The notes beneath the pieces were generated by a model. The model made no database searches, was not told where the DNA came from, and worked only from the letters and a program-made list of their open reading frames with translations. A stretch of DNA of 64,000 bases from Burkholderia sp. SRS-46 (GTDB lineage: Bacteria; Pseudomonadota; Gammaproteobacteria; Burkholderiales; Burkholderiaceae): NCBI RefSeq assembly GCF_004343775.1, contig NZ_PTXL01000003.1:248001-312000 (forward strand), in the 5' to 3' direction. The position numbers and the translations under genes are program-made. Of the stretch, positions 1 to 8,007 are shown in pieces (within the stretch, counting starts at the first letter, position 1; each line of letters starts with the position of its first letter).

Positions 1-60
1 TCAGCATCGGTCTGTCTCGCAAAAAGAAAGGCGCGCAATAGAAACACGCATGGGTCTTGC

Positions 61-1392
61 TCAGGGGAACGGATGCGGGTAACGGTAATCGCCGTCCGCC
101 GCCGTGATGCCGCGGTAGCCGAGGCGCTGCGGGAGGGTCCACAGCCGCTTGCCGCCCAGGGCGCGGTGGTGATACCCCATGAACAGCGGGTGATAGCCCG
201 GCACCAGCGCACGCACCACCGTCAGCCCCAGTTCGCGGACATCGGGCGTCGTGATGTCGCACGCGAGCGCACGGTAGCCGGAATGCCGGATGCGCGACAC
301 GACGCGGTCGAGCTGCTCGCGTGCGCTGCCGCCGGAGAGATCCGGCATGTCGTGCACGTCGATGCTGGACTCGGACTGGAACAGAAATTCCGCATGACGC
401 GTGACTGCCGGATTGGTCCAGAAATTGACGTGGTCGACTTGTCCGATGATGTTGTCGAACTCGTCGTCGCGCGCGACCGGTTCAACTTCGCTTTTGATCT
501 GGAATGCGTAGCGTTCGGTGTGCGCCAGTTCCTCGAGCGCCTTCCTCACCGCCTCCTCGGCACCGGGTGCCGCCGAGGCAGCGACGACGATCGGAACGTA
601 ATCGCGCTCGTGGCGCCCGACGGCCAGCACCACGGGTACGCCGGTTTCGTTGCTGATGTCCATCAGATGGATGCGGTAGCCGACGTCCTCGAAACGCGCC
701 ACCAAATCGCGATTGGCGGCCGACAACGTCGCGATGCGAATGCGCGGCCGCGGCAGGCGTGCCTGCCACGTGATCGAGAAACAGTCGCGTTCGATCACCT
801 CGCACAGGCCGCCGAGCGCCGCTTCCTTGTAGCTGCAATGGCACGACAGGCCGGTCGAGATCGGCTGCGCGATCGGCGATTCGTCGCCGCCCTCGTAGAA
901 GAAGTAAGGCACATAGACCATCGCGGCCGGCACGTGAATCGCGGCGCCGGTCGCCAGATCCACCGCGGGCGTCCAACGGACCGGCGACCCGGTCGTGAAC
1001 GGGTCGAACATGAAGCCGTCGAAGCGGTGCTGCTGTTCCGAATACAATGCGAAGTCCGCCGGATGCACGCAGTCGAACGGCGCCTGGTCGTACGTCACCA
1101 GCGGAAAATCGCGCTTGTCGTAGATCGCCGCGCAATACCGTTCGATCGCCTCGCCGATCGCCTTTGCGAGCGCCATGCTGCGCGTGGTCGCGGCGCCGCC
1201 GCCCACCGCGAAATTTCGGTATTGGCCGAATGCCTCGGTATTGGCCGCCGTGCAGTTGAAGCGGATGAAGCGGGGCGAATCCGCCTCGGCGGGATGCTCG
1301 CGCACCTGCGTGATCAGTCCGACATGCTCGTCGACGAGGAGGGGCAGAACGTCCGTCAGGCGCGCGAGCGGCGCGTTCATGTCAATCTTCAT
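61..1392 (-). CDS. YcaO-domain cyclodehydratase (TOMM D protein)
   Basis: 443 aa YcaO-family protein. YcaO proteins use ATP to activate the peptide backbone so that Cys, Ser or Thr side chains close into azoline rings. Seen: a family-like N-terminal helix with the ALAKAIGEAIER stretch, a CEVIERD stretch, and a C-terminus that reads Pro-His-Pro-Phe-Pro, matching the PxPxP tail typical of azoline-forming YcaO enzymes. The start overlaps the end of the E1-like gene by 11 bases, so the two are probably translationally coupled. An ATG four codons in (1380) is an alternative start. The precursor peptide lies upstream in the same operon. No FMN dehydrogenase gene is in view, so the rings may stay as azolines. 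Confidence 0.9.
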   Translation of the reverse strand: MKIDMNAPLARLTDVLPLLVDEHVGLITQVREHPAEADSPRFIRFNCTAANTEAFGQYRNFAVGGGAATTRSMALAKAIGEAIERYCAAIYDKRDFPLVTYDQAPFDCVHPADFALYSEQQHRFDGFMFDPFTTGSPVRWTPAVDLATGAAIHVPAAMVYVPYFFYEGGDESPIAQPISTGLSCHCSYKEAALGGLCEVIERDCFSITWQARLPRPRIRIATLSAANRDLVARFEDVGYRIHLMDISNETGVPVVLAVGRHERDYVPIVVAASAAPGAEEAVRKALEELAHTERYAFQIKSEVEPVARDDEFDNIIGQVDHVNFWTNPAVTRHAEFLFQSESSIDVHDMPDLSGGSAREQLDRVVSRIRHSGYRALACDITTPDVRELGLTVVRALVPGYHPLFMGYHHRALGGKRLWTLPQRLGYRGITAADGDYRYPHPFP

Positions 1393-2488
1393 AATGGCCC
1401 ACGGTCTGGCGGATTTCGTTCCACGCTTCCGTCGAAGTCAGTTGCTTGTGAACGTTCGTCTGCGGATGCGTGCGCAGTGCGCTGCACACCGGGCAGCGCG
1501 GCGCCTTCAGCAATTTGCGGCGGCTCATGCTTCCGTTCAGCAGATTGATTTCGCACAGCGTGCCGACTTCCCATTGGATATTCGATTTGAACTTGACGAG
1601 GTCGAACTGCGCGACGCTTGCCAGTACCTGCAGCATCGACCGATGGTACGCGGCCACATGCTGACCGTGGTACGCGTGACGCTCCATGAAGCGCTTTTCC
1701 TCAAATCCGCCGGCATTGGAATTCTGGCGCGTCTTCAGGCAGGCAAAGCATGCCGAATCGCCCGGTATCACGAGCGGCCCGCAATAGCCGACCAGGTTCT
1801 GCAGTAGCACCGGGTAGAACGCAATGCCGTTCGTCACCGCGTGTTCGTTCCAACGTTCGAGCAGAAAGGCCCCGCCGAACTCGGACGCCGCGACGACGAA
1901 GCCACACGCCGACGATGCTTCGTCAAGGAAGGTGTCCTCGTCGACAATATGGCTGCGTCGGCTGCGCCAGAATGCGGCGTCCAGCTCGAATCCGTCGTCG
2001 TACAGCGTGACATTGCGCAGCATCGGATCGTCGACAATCACGTAGTTCTCGAGCCCTTCGTCGAGCATCGCCTGCAGCAACTGCTGGTTCAGCAAATTGA
2101 TGCCGACGAACGCCCAGCGCTTTTCATTGAGCGTCTGCGCGACCTGCGCTTGCGACTGGTTGAAATGCCAGTAGAAGACGTCGTTGGCGCCCTCCGCGCT
2201 CGCCGCATGCGGCGAGGTAGGGTCCGCATCGGCCGAGACGATGAAACGCTTCGCGTGCAGCAATTCCAGCAACGACTCGACGAGCGGGCGCGCGGGCCCC
2301 GCGAAAAGGCCGGCAAGCTCCTGCCGGGTGTGCGGCTGCAGCAGCAGCGCCTTCTGCAGCACACGCATCACGAGCAGTGCATTCATGTCGGGAACCAGCA
2401 CCTGCTCCACGCCTCTGCGCAGGACGATTCCGTCCATCTCTTCGACGATCTGGACCGGCAGCAATTTGAGCTTTTCGTTAGGGTTCAA
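1382..2488 (-). CDS. TOMM E1/ThiF-like partner protein (C/F protein)
   Basis: 368 aa. Partner proteins of this kind bind the leader peptide and present it to the YcaO enzyme. Seen: an N-terminal winged-helix-like segment (about residues 1-90), a ThiF/E1-like middle without an obvious ATP-binding loop, and two CxxC pairs (Cys247/Cys250 and Cys332/Cys335) that could hold the structural zinc usual in this fold. The start is a TTG at 2488 preceded by GAGG at 5-base spacing; no ATG fits better. It lies between the precursor gene and the YcaO gene, in the usual TOMM order. The subfamily is not certain. Confidence 0.82.
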   Translation of the reverse strand: MNPNEKLKLLPVQIVEEMDGIVLRRGVEQVLVPDMNALLVMRVLQKALLLQPHTRQELAGLFAGPARPLVESLLELLHAKRFIVSADADPTSPHAASAEGANDVFYWHFNQSQAQVAQTLNEKRWAFVGINLLNQQLLQAMLDEGLENYVIVDDPMLRNVTLYDDGFELDAAFWRSRRSHIVDEDTFLDEASSACGFVVAASEFGGAFLLERWNEHAVTNGIAFYPVLLQNLVGYCGPLVIPGDSACFACLKTRQNSNAGGFEEKRFMERHAYHGQHVAAYHRSMLQVLASVAQFDLVKFKSNIQWEVGTLCEINLLNGSMSRRKLLKAPRCPVCSALRTHPQTNVHKQLTSTEAWNEIRQTVGHYED

Positions 2489-2572
2489 CTGGACCTCGGC
2501 AGGTGCGCGACAAAGCGGATGGCAATAACGGACGAGGCGCCGACACGGCAGGTGCCAGCGGCGCCGCTGCCT

Positions 2573-2590
2573 GGCCCGCGCGGGCGGGCC
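2573..2590 (-). terminator. Hairpin between precursor and E1-like gene (possible attenuator)
   Basis: A 7 bp GC stem (2573-2579 with 2584-2590) around a 4-base loop. Just downstream on the minus strand is a 14-base perfect palindrome at 2556-2569. Neither is followed by a T tract. In streptolysin-type operons a partial terminator after the precursor gene raises precursor mRNA over enzyme mRNA; this pair of dyads is placed for that role. Confidence 0.4.
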
Positions 2591-2611
2591 GGGTAGACCG
2601 CACGCGTTACA

Positions 2612-2923
2612 TCAGGCTGCGGCCTTGACGACCGCGACGGCGGTGCAGCAGCACGCCGGCGTGCAGGTGCAGCAGCAGCTCGAGCCCACCACGGGCGCGT
2701 TCGCCGAGCCCCACAGGCTGTGGCGGCGGAACGCTTCCTCGATCGAGTCCAGATCGCGCGGCGTGAGTTGCTCGGTGCGAGCCGTATGGTTGCGCCATGC
2801 CAGCGCAACCAGATCGCCCTTGAGCAGTTGGCGTGCCGCGGGTGTCAGAAACGCCTCGGCGTTGTTGTCGAGCAAGTTCGCGATCGGATTGTTGAAATCG
2901 GTCAGGTCAGTGAATTTCGTCAT
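2612..2923 (-). CDS. TOMM precursor peptide with Cys/Thr-rich core
   Basis: 103 aa ribosomal natural-product precursor. Residues 1 to about 75 form an acidic, helical leader. Residues 81-94 are the likely core: Ser-Ser, three Cys, Thr-Cys-Thr, Pro-Ala, three Cys and Thr, followed by an Ala/Val tail. Seven Cys plus adjacent Thr/Ser are the substrates expected for azoline formation, and the CCC clusters resemble streptolysin-S-type cores. ATG at 2923 has GAGGAG upstream at 9-base spacing. Genes for an E1-like protein and a YcaO enzyme follow on the same strand. No leader protease, exporter or dehydrogenase is adjacent. The leader cleavage site cannot be fixed by eye; the stretch just before residue 81 is a candidate. 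Confidence 0.85.
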   Translation of the reverse strand: MTKFTDLTDFNNPIANLLDNNAEAFLTPAARQLLKGDLVALAWRNHTARTEQLTPRDLDSIEEAFRRHSLWGSANAPVVGSSCCCTCTPACCCTAVAVVKAAA

Positions 2924-2926
2924 TTT

Positions 2927-3073
2927 TCAAAGCTCCTCGGTCAGACACTGGGTCGCCGCCTTGATCAGCCTTGCAGCCGACTGCGGCTCGTCCGTGGGGT
3001 CGCCGTGCAGGAGCGACGGCCGGGCATATTCCTCCTGGCGAACGAATTCGCCGCCTCCATGCGGTCGCGTCTT
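2927..3073 (-). other. Open frame with coding-like base use but no start codon
   Basis: This minus-strand frame ends with a TGA at 2927-2929, a few bases before the precursor start. It has G/C at most third positions and an acidic, protein-like C-terminus (ending ...AATQCLTEEL). It contains no ATG, GTG or TTG after an in-frame TGA at 3074-3076. Upstream of that stop the same frame reads Met-Arg-Pro-Phe-Glu-Asp. It may be a small gene broken by a nonsense mutation, or a chance open frame. Confidence 0.3.
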
Positions 3074-3219
3074 TCAGCCCCCGTGGCATGTGTTGTCCTC
3101 GAACGGTCGCATCTGAGTCGACGTCGAGGGTGGTCGGGAAAATAGACTTAGCCAGATGACATGGAACCTCCTGAAGTGGGAAGCAAATTTGCGCGATCGG
3201 CGCAATGAGTCACTGCGCT

Positions 3220-3239
3220 GTCTGAAATTTCCTGCAGGA
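3220..3239. promoter_or_regulatory. Lux-box-like dyad upstream of TOMM operon
   Basis: The site GTCTGAAATTTCCTGCAGGA has the CTG-N10-CAG layout of LuxR-family sites and matches 15 of 20 bases of the lux-like site at 12175-12194. It lies about 300 bases upstream of the precursor start. It overlaps a 12-base self-complementary segment (TTCCTGCAGGAA), so the resemblance may be fortuitous. Confidence 0.3.
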
Positions 3240-3800
3240 ACGATGCACACGATGCGTGGTTGAAAACTGCTTGCGGTCCTCAGGAAAGGACCGGTGTTGC
3301 CCGCAATGCGCGTTGCAGGCATTTATATGACGGAAGGCCAGGGCTGGAGATCGCCGACCCGTTCGGTGCACGGTTTGCCGAGCAGGCAGTCACGACGCAA
3401 CGCGTCGGTCGCGAAACGCGGCATTGCGCAAGTGTGATCGATGCGATTGATCATGATCTCCGAGTATTTTTAGTCGCTTCAACCAATATGCATCGAATGC
3501 GCGGCAGCATCGGCTTGAAAAGCCGTTGCCGAAAACCGCATACAGGGAAAGCTGCAGGAAGGCCCGAGCGTTATGGCATGAGACCCGCTTCAATGAACAG
3601 GGCAATACTGGCAAATCCAACGGGCATGCTCATTCGAAGGCGCCTGACGTCCAATGAATATAGGAGTCGGATTGCGCGAGTTCAACCTGTTAGAAATGAG
3701 GGGTTTAAAGCATGCCATCTTGCTGGTCATGTCATATGCGCGAGTTTCATGAACACGCGCGACGTGGCAAGAGGGCCACTTGCCACGTGGCGCCTCGTTG
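3240..3800. other. Intergenic region with no convincing gene
   Basis: About 560 bases between the TOMM upstream region and the panB remnant. Open frames exist on both strands but none shows Burkholderia-like third-position bias or a recognisable motif. It probably holds the TOMM promoter at its left side and decayed sequence at its right side. Confidence 0.5.
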
Positions 3801-3801
3801 G

Positions 3802-4047
3802 CTCGCCGCGGATGCGTCAGGTGCGTTCGCGATGGTCGTCGAAGGCGCGACGAGCGGCCTTGCCGAGGAGATTACGCGTCAGGTCCGCATACCGACGATC
3901 GGCATCGGCACATCGGATCGGTGCGACGGCCCGATCCTCGTGACCGACGACATGCCGGGGCGCTTCGACTGGGCGCCGAAGATCGTGCGTCGCTATCGCA
4001 AGCTGCGCGAGGCGATGCCGCAAGCGGCATCGCGCCGGGTCCGGGCG
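3802..4047 (+). pseudogene. panB remnant (ketopantoate hydroxymethyltransferase C-terminal fragment)
   Basis: The plus-strand frame contains GAFAMVVEG, then IPTIGIGTSDRCDGPILVTDDMPG, a recognisable match to the C-terminal half of PanB (family pattern: GAFxxVLEG, then IPTIGIGAGxxCDGQVLVxxDMLG). The N-terminal barrel half, including the metal-binding residues, is missing, and the sequence upstream has no PanB resemblance. The frame runs on into the 3' end of the convergent permease gene at 4055. It is a degraded copy that is unlikely to be functional. Confidence 0.7.
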
Positions 4048-4054
4048 CGGCCGG

Positions 4055-5410
4055 TCAGCGGCGCGACGCCGCTTCGGCGGGACGCGCGGCGGCCGGGAAG
4101 TCGCGTTGCCCCTGCCAGTCGCCGAAGTAGACCTTGCGACCATAGCGCAGGGCCGTGACGAGGCCGAGCACGCCTGCGCCAAGCGTGAACTGCACACACA
4201 CCCAAGCGCTCGTCGGCATCAGCGCGACGAGCGCCAGCGACGCGACGCTGGCCCAGATCGCGTAGGTCAGGTTGTACGTGAACGAAATGCCCGACACGCG
4301 CATGTCGGTCGAAAAGAGCGCGACCATGACCGACGGCACGGCGCCGACCACCCCCGACAACAGCCCGGCAAACGCATAGGCCAGCGCGATGGCGACGACG
4401 TGGCCCGCGCCGGCGAGACTTCCATAGAGTGCCGCCGTGCCGACGGGCAGCAGCGCGCTGTAGAGCGCCACGGCCTTCCATGCGCCGATGCGGTCGACGA
4501 CCCGGCCGGCGATCACGCAGCCGAGATTGAGAAACATGATGCCCACGCTGCTGATCGCGAACGTCTCGCGGGCCGACAACCCGAAGCGCTGCTGCATGAA
4601 GGTCGGCGTCACGATGACGAGCACGACGACGGCCGACGTCAGCACGGCGGTGAGCGCGATGGCCGGCATGAACGCGCTGCGCTGCGCGCGGATCACTTCG
4701 CGCAGCGGGAACGCGACGGCGGCCGTGCGACGCACCTGCATCTCGAGAAAGAGCGGCGTTTCGCTGAGCTTGCGGCGCATCCACACCCCGACGAGCCCGA
4801 ACAGCCCACCGAGGATGAACGGAATACGCCAGCCGTAATCGAGCATCTGGGCGGGGCTGAAGCATTGTTCGAGCACCGCGCCCGTCAGCGCGCCGAGCAG
4901 ATAGCCGAGCGTGAGGCCGGCCTGCAGCATGCCGAGCACGTAGCCGCGCCGCCCGCTGCGCGCATGCTCGGCGACGAACGCCCACGCGCTCGGCACCTCG
5001 CCGCCGACAGCGGCGCCCTGCAGGATCCGCATCGTCAACAACGCGAGCGGAGCCAGATAGCCGATCTGCGCGTACGTCGGCATGATGCCGATCGCGAAGC
5101 ACGGCAACGCCATCAGCAGCACGGTCAGGCTAAAGACGCGCTTCCTGCCGCTGCGATCGGCAAAATGCGCCATCCAGATGCCGCCGAGCGGGCGCGCCAG
5201 GTACCCGGTAGCGAAAATGCCGAAGCTTTGCAGCAGCTTCAGCCATTGCGGCATGTCGGGGGGAAAGAATACGCGGCTCAGCGTCACCGCGAAGAAGAAA
5301 AAGATGATGAAGTCGTAGACTTCGAGCGCGCCTCCGAGCATCGACAGCACCAGCATTTTGCGGTCGTGATGCGCCGGGCGTGGCGGCGCCGGTTGCGCGT
5401 CGATCGTCAT
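4055..5410 (-). CDS. MFS permease, metabolite:H+ symporter (MHS) family
   Basis: About 451 aa from the ATG at 5410, which has AGGAA 8 bases upstream; a longer open frame reaches 5503 but lacks a site. About twelve hydrophobic segments. MHS hallmarks are visible: YDFIIFFFFAV in the first membrane segment, ARPLGGIWMAHFADRSGRKR after segment 2, and RILQGAAVGGEVPSA in segment 4. The family moves organic acids, betaines or dicarboxylates with protons; the substrate here cannot be told. The 3' end abuts the panB remnant. It stands alone between convergent or unrelated genes. Confidence 0.85.
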   Translation of the reverse strand: MTIDAQPAPPRPAHHDRKMLVLSMLGGALEVYDFIIFFFFAVTLSRVFFPPDMPQWLKLLQSFGIFATGYLARPLGGIWMAHFADRSGRKRVFSLTVLLMALPCFAIGIMPTYAQIGYLAPLALLTMRILQGAAVGGEVPSAWAFVAEHARSGRRGYVLGMLQAGLTLGYLLGALTGAVLEQCFSPAQMLDYGWRIPFILGGLFGLVGVWMRRKLSETPLFLEMQVRRTAAVAFPLREVIRAQRSAFMPAIALTAVLTSAVVVLVIVTPTFMQQRFGLSARETFAISSVGIMFLNLGCVIAGRVVDRIGAWKAVALYSALLPVGTAALYGSLAGAGHVVAIALAYAFAGLLSGVVGAVPSVMVALFSTDMRVSGISFTYNLTYAIWASVASLALVALMPTSAWVCVQFTLGAGVLGLVTALRYGRKVYFGDWQGQRDFPAAARPAEAASRR

Positions 5411-5621
5411 GGGACATTCCTGGAATGGGTTCGGGAAGCGGGATTCGGCGGCGAGGATAGCAAGAACCGTTTGATCCGGCAAAGCCGGTCGCCGATGAGC
5501 CAATCGCGGTGCGCTTCCAATTGCGGCCGCGTGCAGCGCCCGATACCAGGGCCGCCGGTCCGATCAATCCATTCGAAGGGTTGTTCCGGGGCAAACGCCG
5601 GACAGCCGATGCGCCGCTTGC

Positions 5622-5960
5622 CTATTTCTGGTCCGCGTCGCCGGCTTCGCCGAACACACGTTGCGCGACCTGCACTGCGGAACTGGCAGTCGGCCAACCC
5701 GAATAGAACGCGAGGTGCGTCATCAACTCGATCAGCTCGTCGCGCGTGACACCGTTGTCGATCGCCCGCGTCAGGTGGAACGGCAGTTCGTTGACGCGAT
5801 AGAGCGCGACGAGGCTCGCGACGGTAACGAGGCTGCGATCGCGCGGCGACAGGCCGGGACGCTGCCAGATATCGCCGAACAGCACGTCGTCGGTGTAATC
5901 GGCCAGGCCGGGGGCGATGGCGCCGAAAGCCTGGCGCGCGGGTGAAGGTGACGTGGACAT
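5622..5960 (-). CDS. Carboxymuconolactone decarboxylase-like (AhpD fold) protein
   Basis: 112 aa from the ATG at 5960, which has CAGGAG upstream; a GTG one codon earlier is possible. Seen: LSPRDRSLVTVASLVAL, then a conserved His in ELPFHLTRAIDNGVTRDEL, and ELMTHLAFYSGWP near the C-terminus. These are typical of the short carboxymuconolactone decarboxylase family. The CxxC of peroxidase-active AhpD proteins is absent, so a decarboxylase or isomerase-like role is more likely. The substrate is unknown. Confidence 0.85.
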   Translation of the reverse strand: MSTSPSPARQAFGAIAPGLADYTDDVLFGDIWQRPGLSPRDRSLVTVASLVALYRVNELPFHLTRAIDNGVTRDELIELMTHLAFYSGWPTASSAVQVAQRVFGEAGDADQK

Positions 5961-6089
5961 CACGGGGCTCCTGGACAGATAGGGTGGCTCGCCCCCTATC
6001 TCAGGTACCCCGGTGCCCGTCGATAATGCCCAAACATTTGCATGCGGCTATCAAGCCGATTCATGAAACGCCGGCGGCCCGAGCGACGC

Positions 6090-6123
6090 GGGATGGCACC
6101 GCTCGGCGAGCGGCAGCCATCCC
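6090..6123. terminator. Hairpin downstream of ABC binding-protein gene
   Basis: An outer 8 bp stem (GGGATGGC with GCCATCCC) and an inner 6 bp stem (CCGCTC with GAGCGG) around a 3-base loop, 17 bases after the stop of the binding-protein gene. There is no T tract, so termination is not certain. Confidence 0.45.
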
Positions 6124-6139
6124 TCGCGCATCGGCGCGA

Positions 6140-7294
6140 TTACATCTTCACTTCGTCGAGGAACGTCTTCTTGCCTTCCTTGTAGCCGTACAGCGAAATG
6201 ACGCCGTGCTTCAGGTCGCCCTTCGCGTCGAACGACGTCGTGCCGATCACGCCCGAGTAGCTCGTCGACGGCATCACCGCGAGAATCTTCGCCGGATCCG
6301 TCGAGTTCGCGCGCTTCATCGCGTCGGCGACGATGTAGACCGCGTCATACGCGAACGGCGCATCGAACTTGATGCCCTGGCCGAAGCGCTTCTGATACTT
6401 CGCGAGGAACGCCGCGCCGCCCGGCATCTTCTCGAGCGCCGCGCCGGCCTGCGAGCAGATCACGTTGACGGACGCATCGCCCGCGAGGCTCGACAGCTGC
6501 TCCGTGCACACGCCGTCGCCCGAGAAGATCTTCGCGCGCAAGCCGAGCTGCTTCGCCTGTTTCGCGAACGGGCCGCCGGTTGCGTCCATGCCGCCGTACA
6601 TGATCGCGTCCGGGTTCTCGCCCTTGATCTTGGTCAGAATCGCGCGGAAGTCGACGGCCTTGTCGTTCGTCGCGTCGTGCGACGTGACCTTCAGGCCGAG
6701 CGCCTTCGCCTTCTTCTCGAATTCGTTCGCGAGGCCCTGGCCGTACGCGGTCGAATCGTCGACCACCGCCACGCTCTTGATGCCCTTCGACTGCGCATAG
6801 GCCGCGAGCGCCGGGCCCTGCTGCGCATCGGTCGCGACGACGCGATACGTCGTCTTGAAGCCCTGCTGCGTATAGGCCGGGTTGGTCGCCGACGGCGAGA
6901 TCTGCACGATGCCCGCATCGCTGTAGATCTTCGAGGCCGGAATCGACGTGCCCGAGTTCAGGTGGCCGATCACCGCGACGACCTTGTTGTCGACGAGCTT
7001 CTGCGCGACCTGGGTGGCCTGGCGCGGGTCGGCTGCGTCGTCCTGGCCGTCGAGCTGCAGCGTGATCTTCTGGCCGCCGATCGTCAGGCCCTTCGCATTG
7101 ATCTCCTCCACGGCAAGACGCGCACCGTTCTCGTTGTCCTTGCCGAGGTGGGCGATACCGCCCGTCAGCGGCTCGACACTGCCGATCTTGACAGTCTGGT
7201 CGGACATCGCATCAGTCGCGGCGACGGCCGAAAGAATCGTCGCGGCACCAATCAGCACGTGCTTGCGCAGCATGGGTGCATTCTTTTGCTTCAT
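6140..7294 (-). CDS. Branched-chain amino-acid type ABC substrate-binding protein
   Basis: 384 aa periplasmic binding protein of the LivK/BraC type. It starts with a signal-peptide-like segment (a basic start, then a hydrophobic run ending near residue 30), followed by VKIGSVEPLTGGIAHLGKDNENGARLA, a typical first strand and helix of this fold. Later stretches include AVIGHLNSGTSIPASKIY and TDAQQGPALAAYA. ATG at 7294 has AGGGAA at 6-base spacing. No permease or ATPase gene is beside it, so it is an orphan that probably docks on a LivHMGF transporter encoded elsewhere. The ligand is likely an amino acid. Confidence 0.9.
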   Translation of the reverse strand: MKQKNAPMLRKHVLIGAATILSAVAATDAMSDQTVKIGSVEPLTGGIAHLGKDNENGARLAVEEINAKGLTIGGQKITLQLDGQDDAADPRQATQVAQKLVDNKVVAVIGHLNSGTSIPASKIYSDAGIVQISPSATNPAYTQQGFKTTYRVVATDAQQGPALAAYAQSKGIKSVAVVDDSTAYGQGLANEFEKKAKALGLKVTSHDATNDKAVDFRAILTKIKGENPDAIMYGGMDATGGPFAKQAKQLGLRAKIFSGDGVCTEQLSSLAGDASVNVICSQAGAALEKMPGGAAFLAKYQKRFGQGIKFDAPFAYDAVYIVADAMKRANSTDPAKILAVMPSTSYSGVIGTTSFDAKGDLKHGVISLYGYKEGKKTFLDEVKM

Positions 7295-7548
7295 CAGAGA
7301 TTCCCTAATAAGTGGGAGACGGTTTGATTGACGTCTCGATGATTGCCGATTCGCGCCGAATGTAGTTTTAGGAACGGCGTCGGCATAATCACAAATCTCA
7401 TGCGGCCGGGACCGATGTCAAGTGGACAAATTTATTTGGCACTCTATTGTCAGGAATGCCTGCGCCCGGCCATGGCGCAGGCGCCGGCAATTGCGTCGTG
7501 CGTGATTAAAAAACGACGTAAATGCTGCCAAAATCCCGATATCGATCG

Positions 7549-7947
7549 CTAATTCTCCGCCCTTTTCGCCAGCTGATCCGCAATCGTTTTCGTCCGCGGC
7601 GATTCGATGTCGCCGGTATGTTTCGTCGTCACCGTCTCGATCATCACGATCCAGCATTCGTCGTCGGCACGCGGATTGTGCAACGTATTTCTCGGCACCA
7701 CATGCATGGTGCCGGCCGGCAATTCGACCACGCGCCCGCCTTCGTACTGCATGTGCAGGTGCCCGCGCACCACGTAGAACAGTTCGTCTTCGTCGTCGTG
7801 CTTGTGCCAGACCAGTTCGCCCTTGATTTTCGCGACCTTGACGTACTGGTCGTTGACCCGCGCGACGATCCGGGGCGACCACCAGTCATGCACCGCATCG
7901 AACGCGCCGGGCAGATGGAACGATTCGGGAAACGCGGCTTCGATCAT
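7549..7947 (-). CDS. Small cupin-domain protein
   Basis: 132 aa single cupin. Metal-site residues are visible: His48 and His50 with a Glu around residues 53-55 (HKHDDEDELFYV), and a later His in GTMHVVP. The start at 7947 has GGGAGAA close upstream; an upstream in-frame extension to 7998 has no site. It follows the hotdog thioesterase gene by 60 bases on the same strand, so it may be the last gene of the minus-strand arm of the quorum-sensing cluster, perhaps as a tailoring or isomerising enzyme. Cupins of this size occur outside such clusters too, so membership is an inference. Confidence 0.8.
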   Translation of the reverse strand: MIEAAFPESFHLPGAFDAVHDWWSPRIVARVNDQYVKVAKIKGELVWHKHDDEDELFYVVRGHLHMQYEGGRVVELPAGTMHVVPRNTLHNPRADDECWIVMIETVTTKHTGDIESPRTKTIADQLAKRAEN

Positions 7948-8007
7948 GCAAGTTCTCCCTATCGGCGCGCCGCAGCCACGGCGCGCCAACATCGACACGA
8001 CAATGCT

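Noticed and set aside
1..60. Short minus-strand frame after the YcaO gene (about 16 codons)
   Set aside because: Too short and without a good ribosome binding site.
73..1548. Long plus-strand open frame opposite the YcaO gene
   Set aside because: Arg-rich translation without motifs; it mirrors a real gene on the other strand, as expected in high-GC DNA.
3712..4158. Whole frame around the panB remnant as an intact gene
   Set aside because: Only the central part resembles PanB; the N-terminal half and the normal end are missing.
4106..5749. 547-codon plus-strand frame opposite the MHS permease
   Set aside because: Composition dominated by Arg, His and Ala, no domain, and the minus strand encodes a clear permease.
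7420..7460. Sigma-54-type promoter (TGGCAC near 7438)
   Set aside because: The spacing to a GC element at -12 does not fit.
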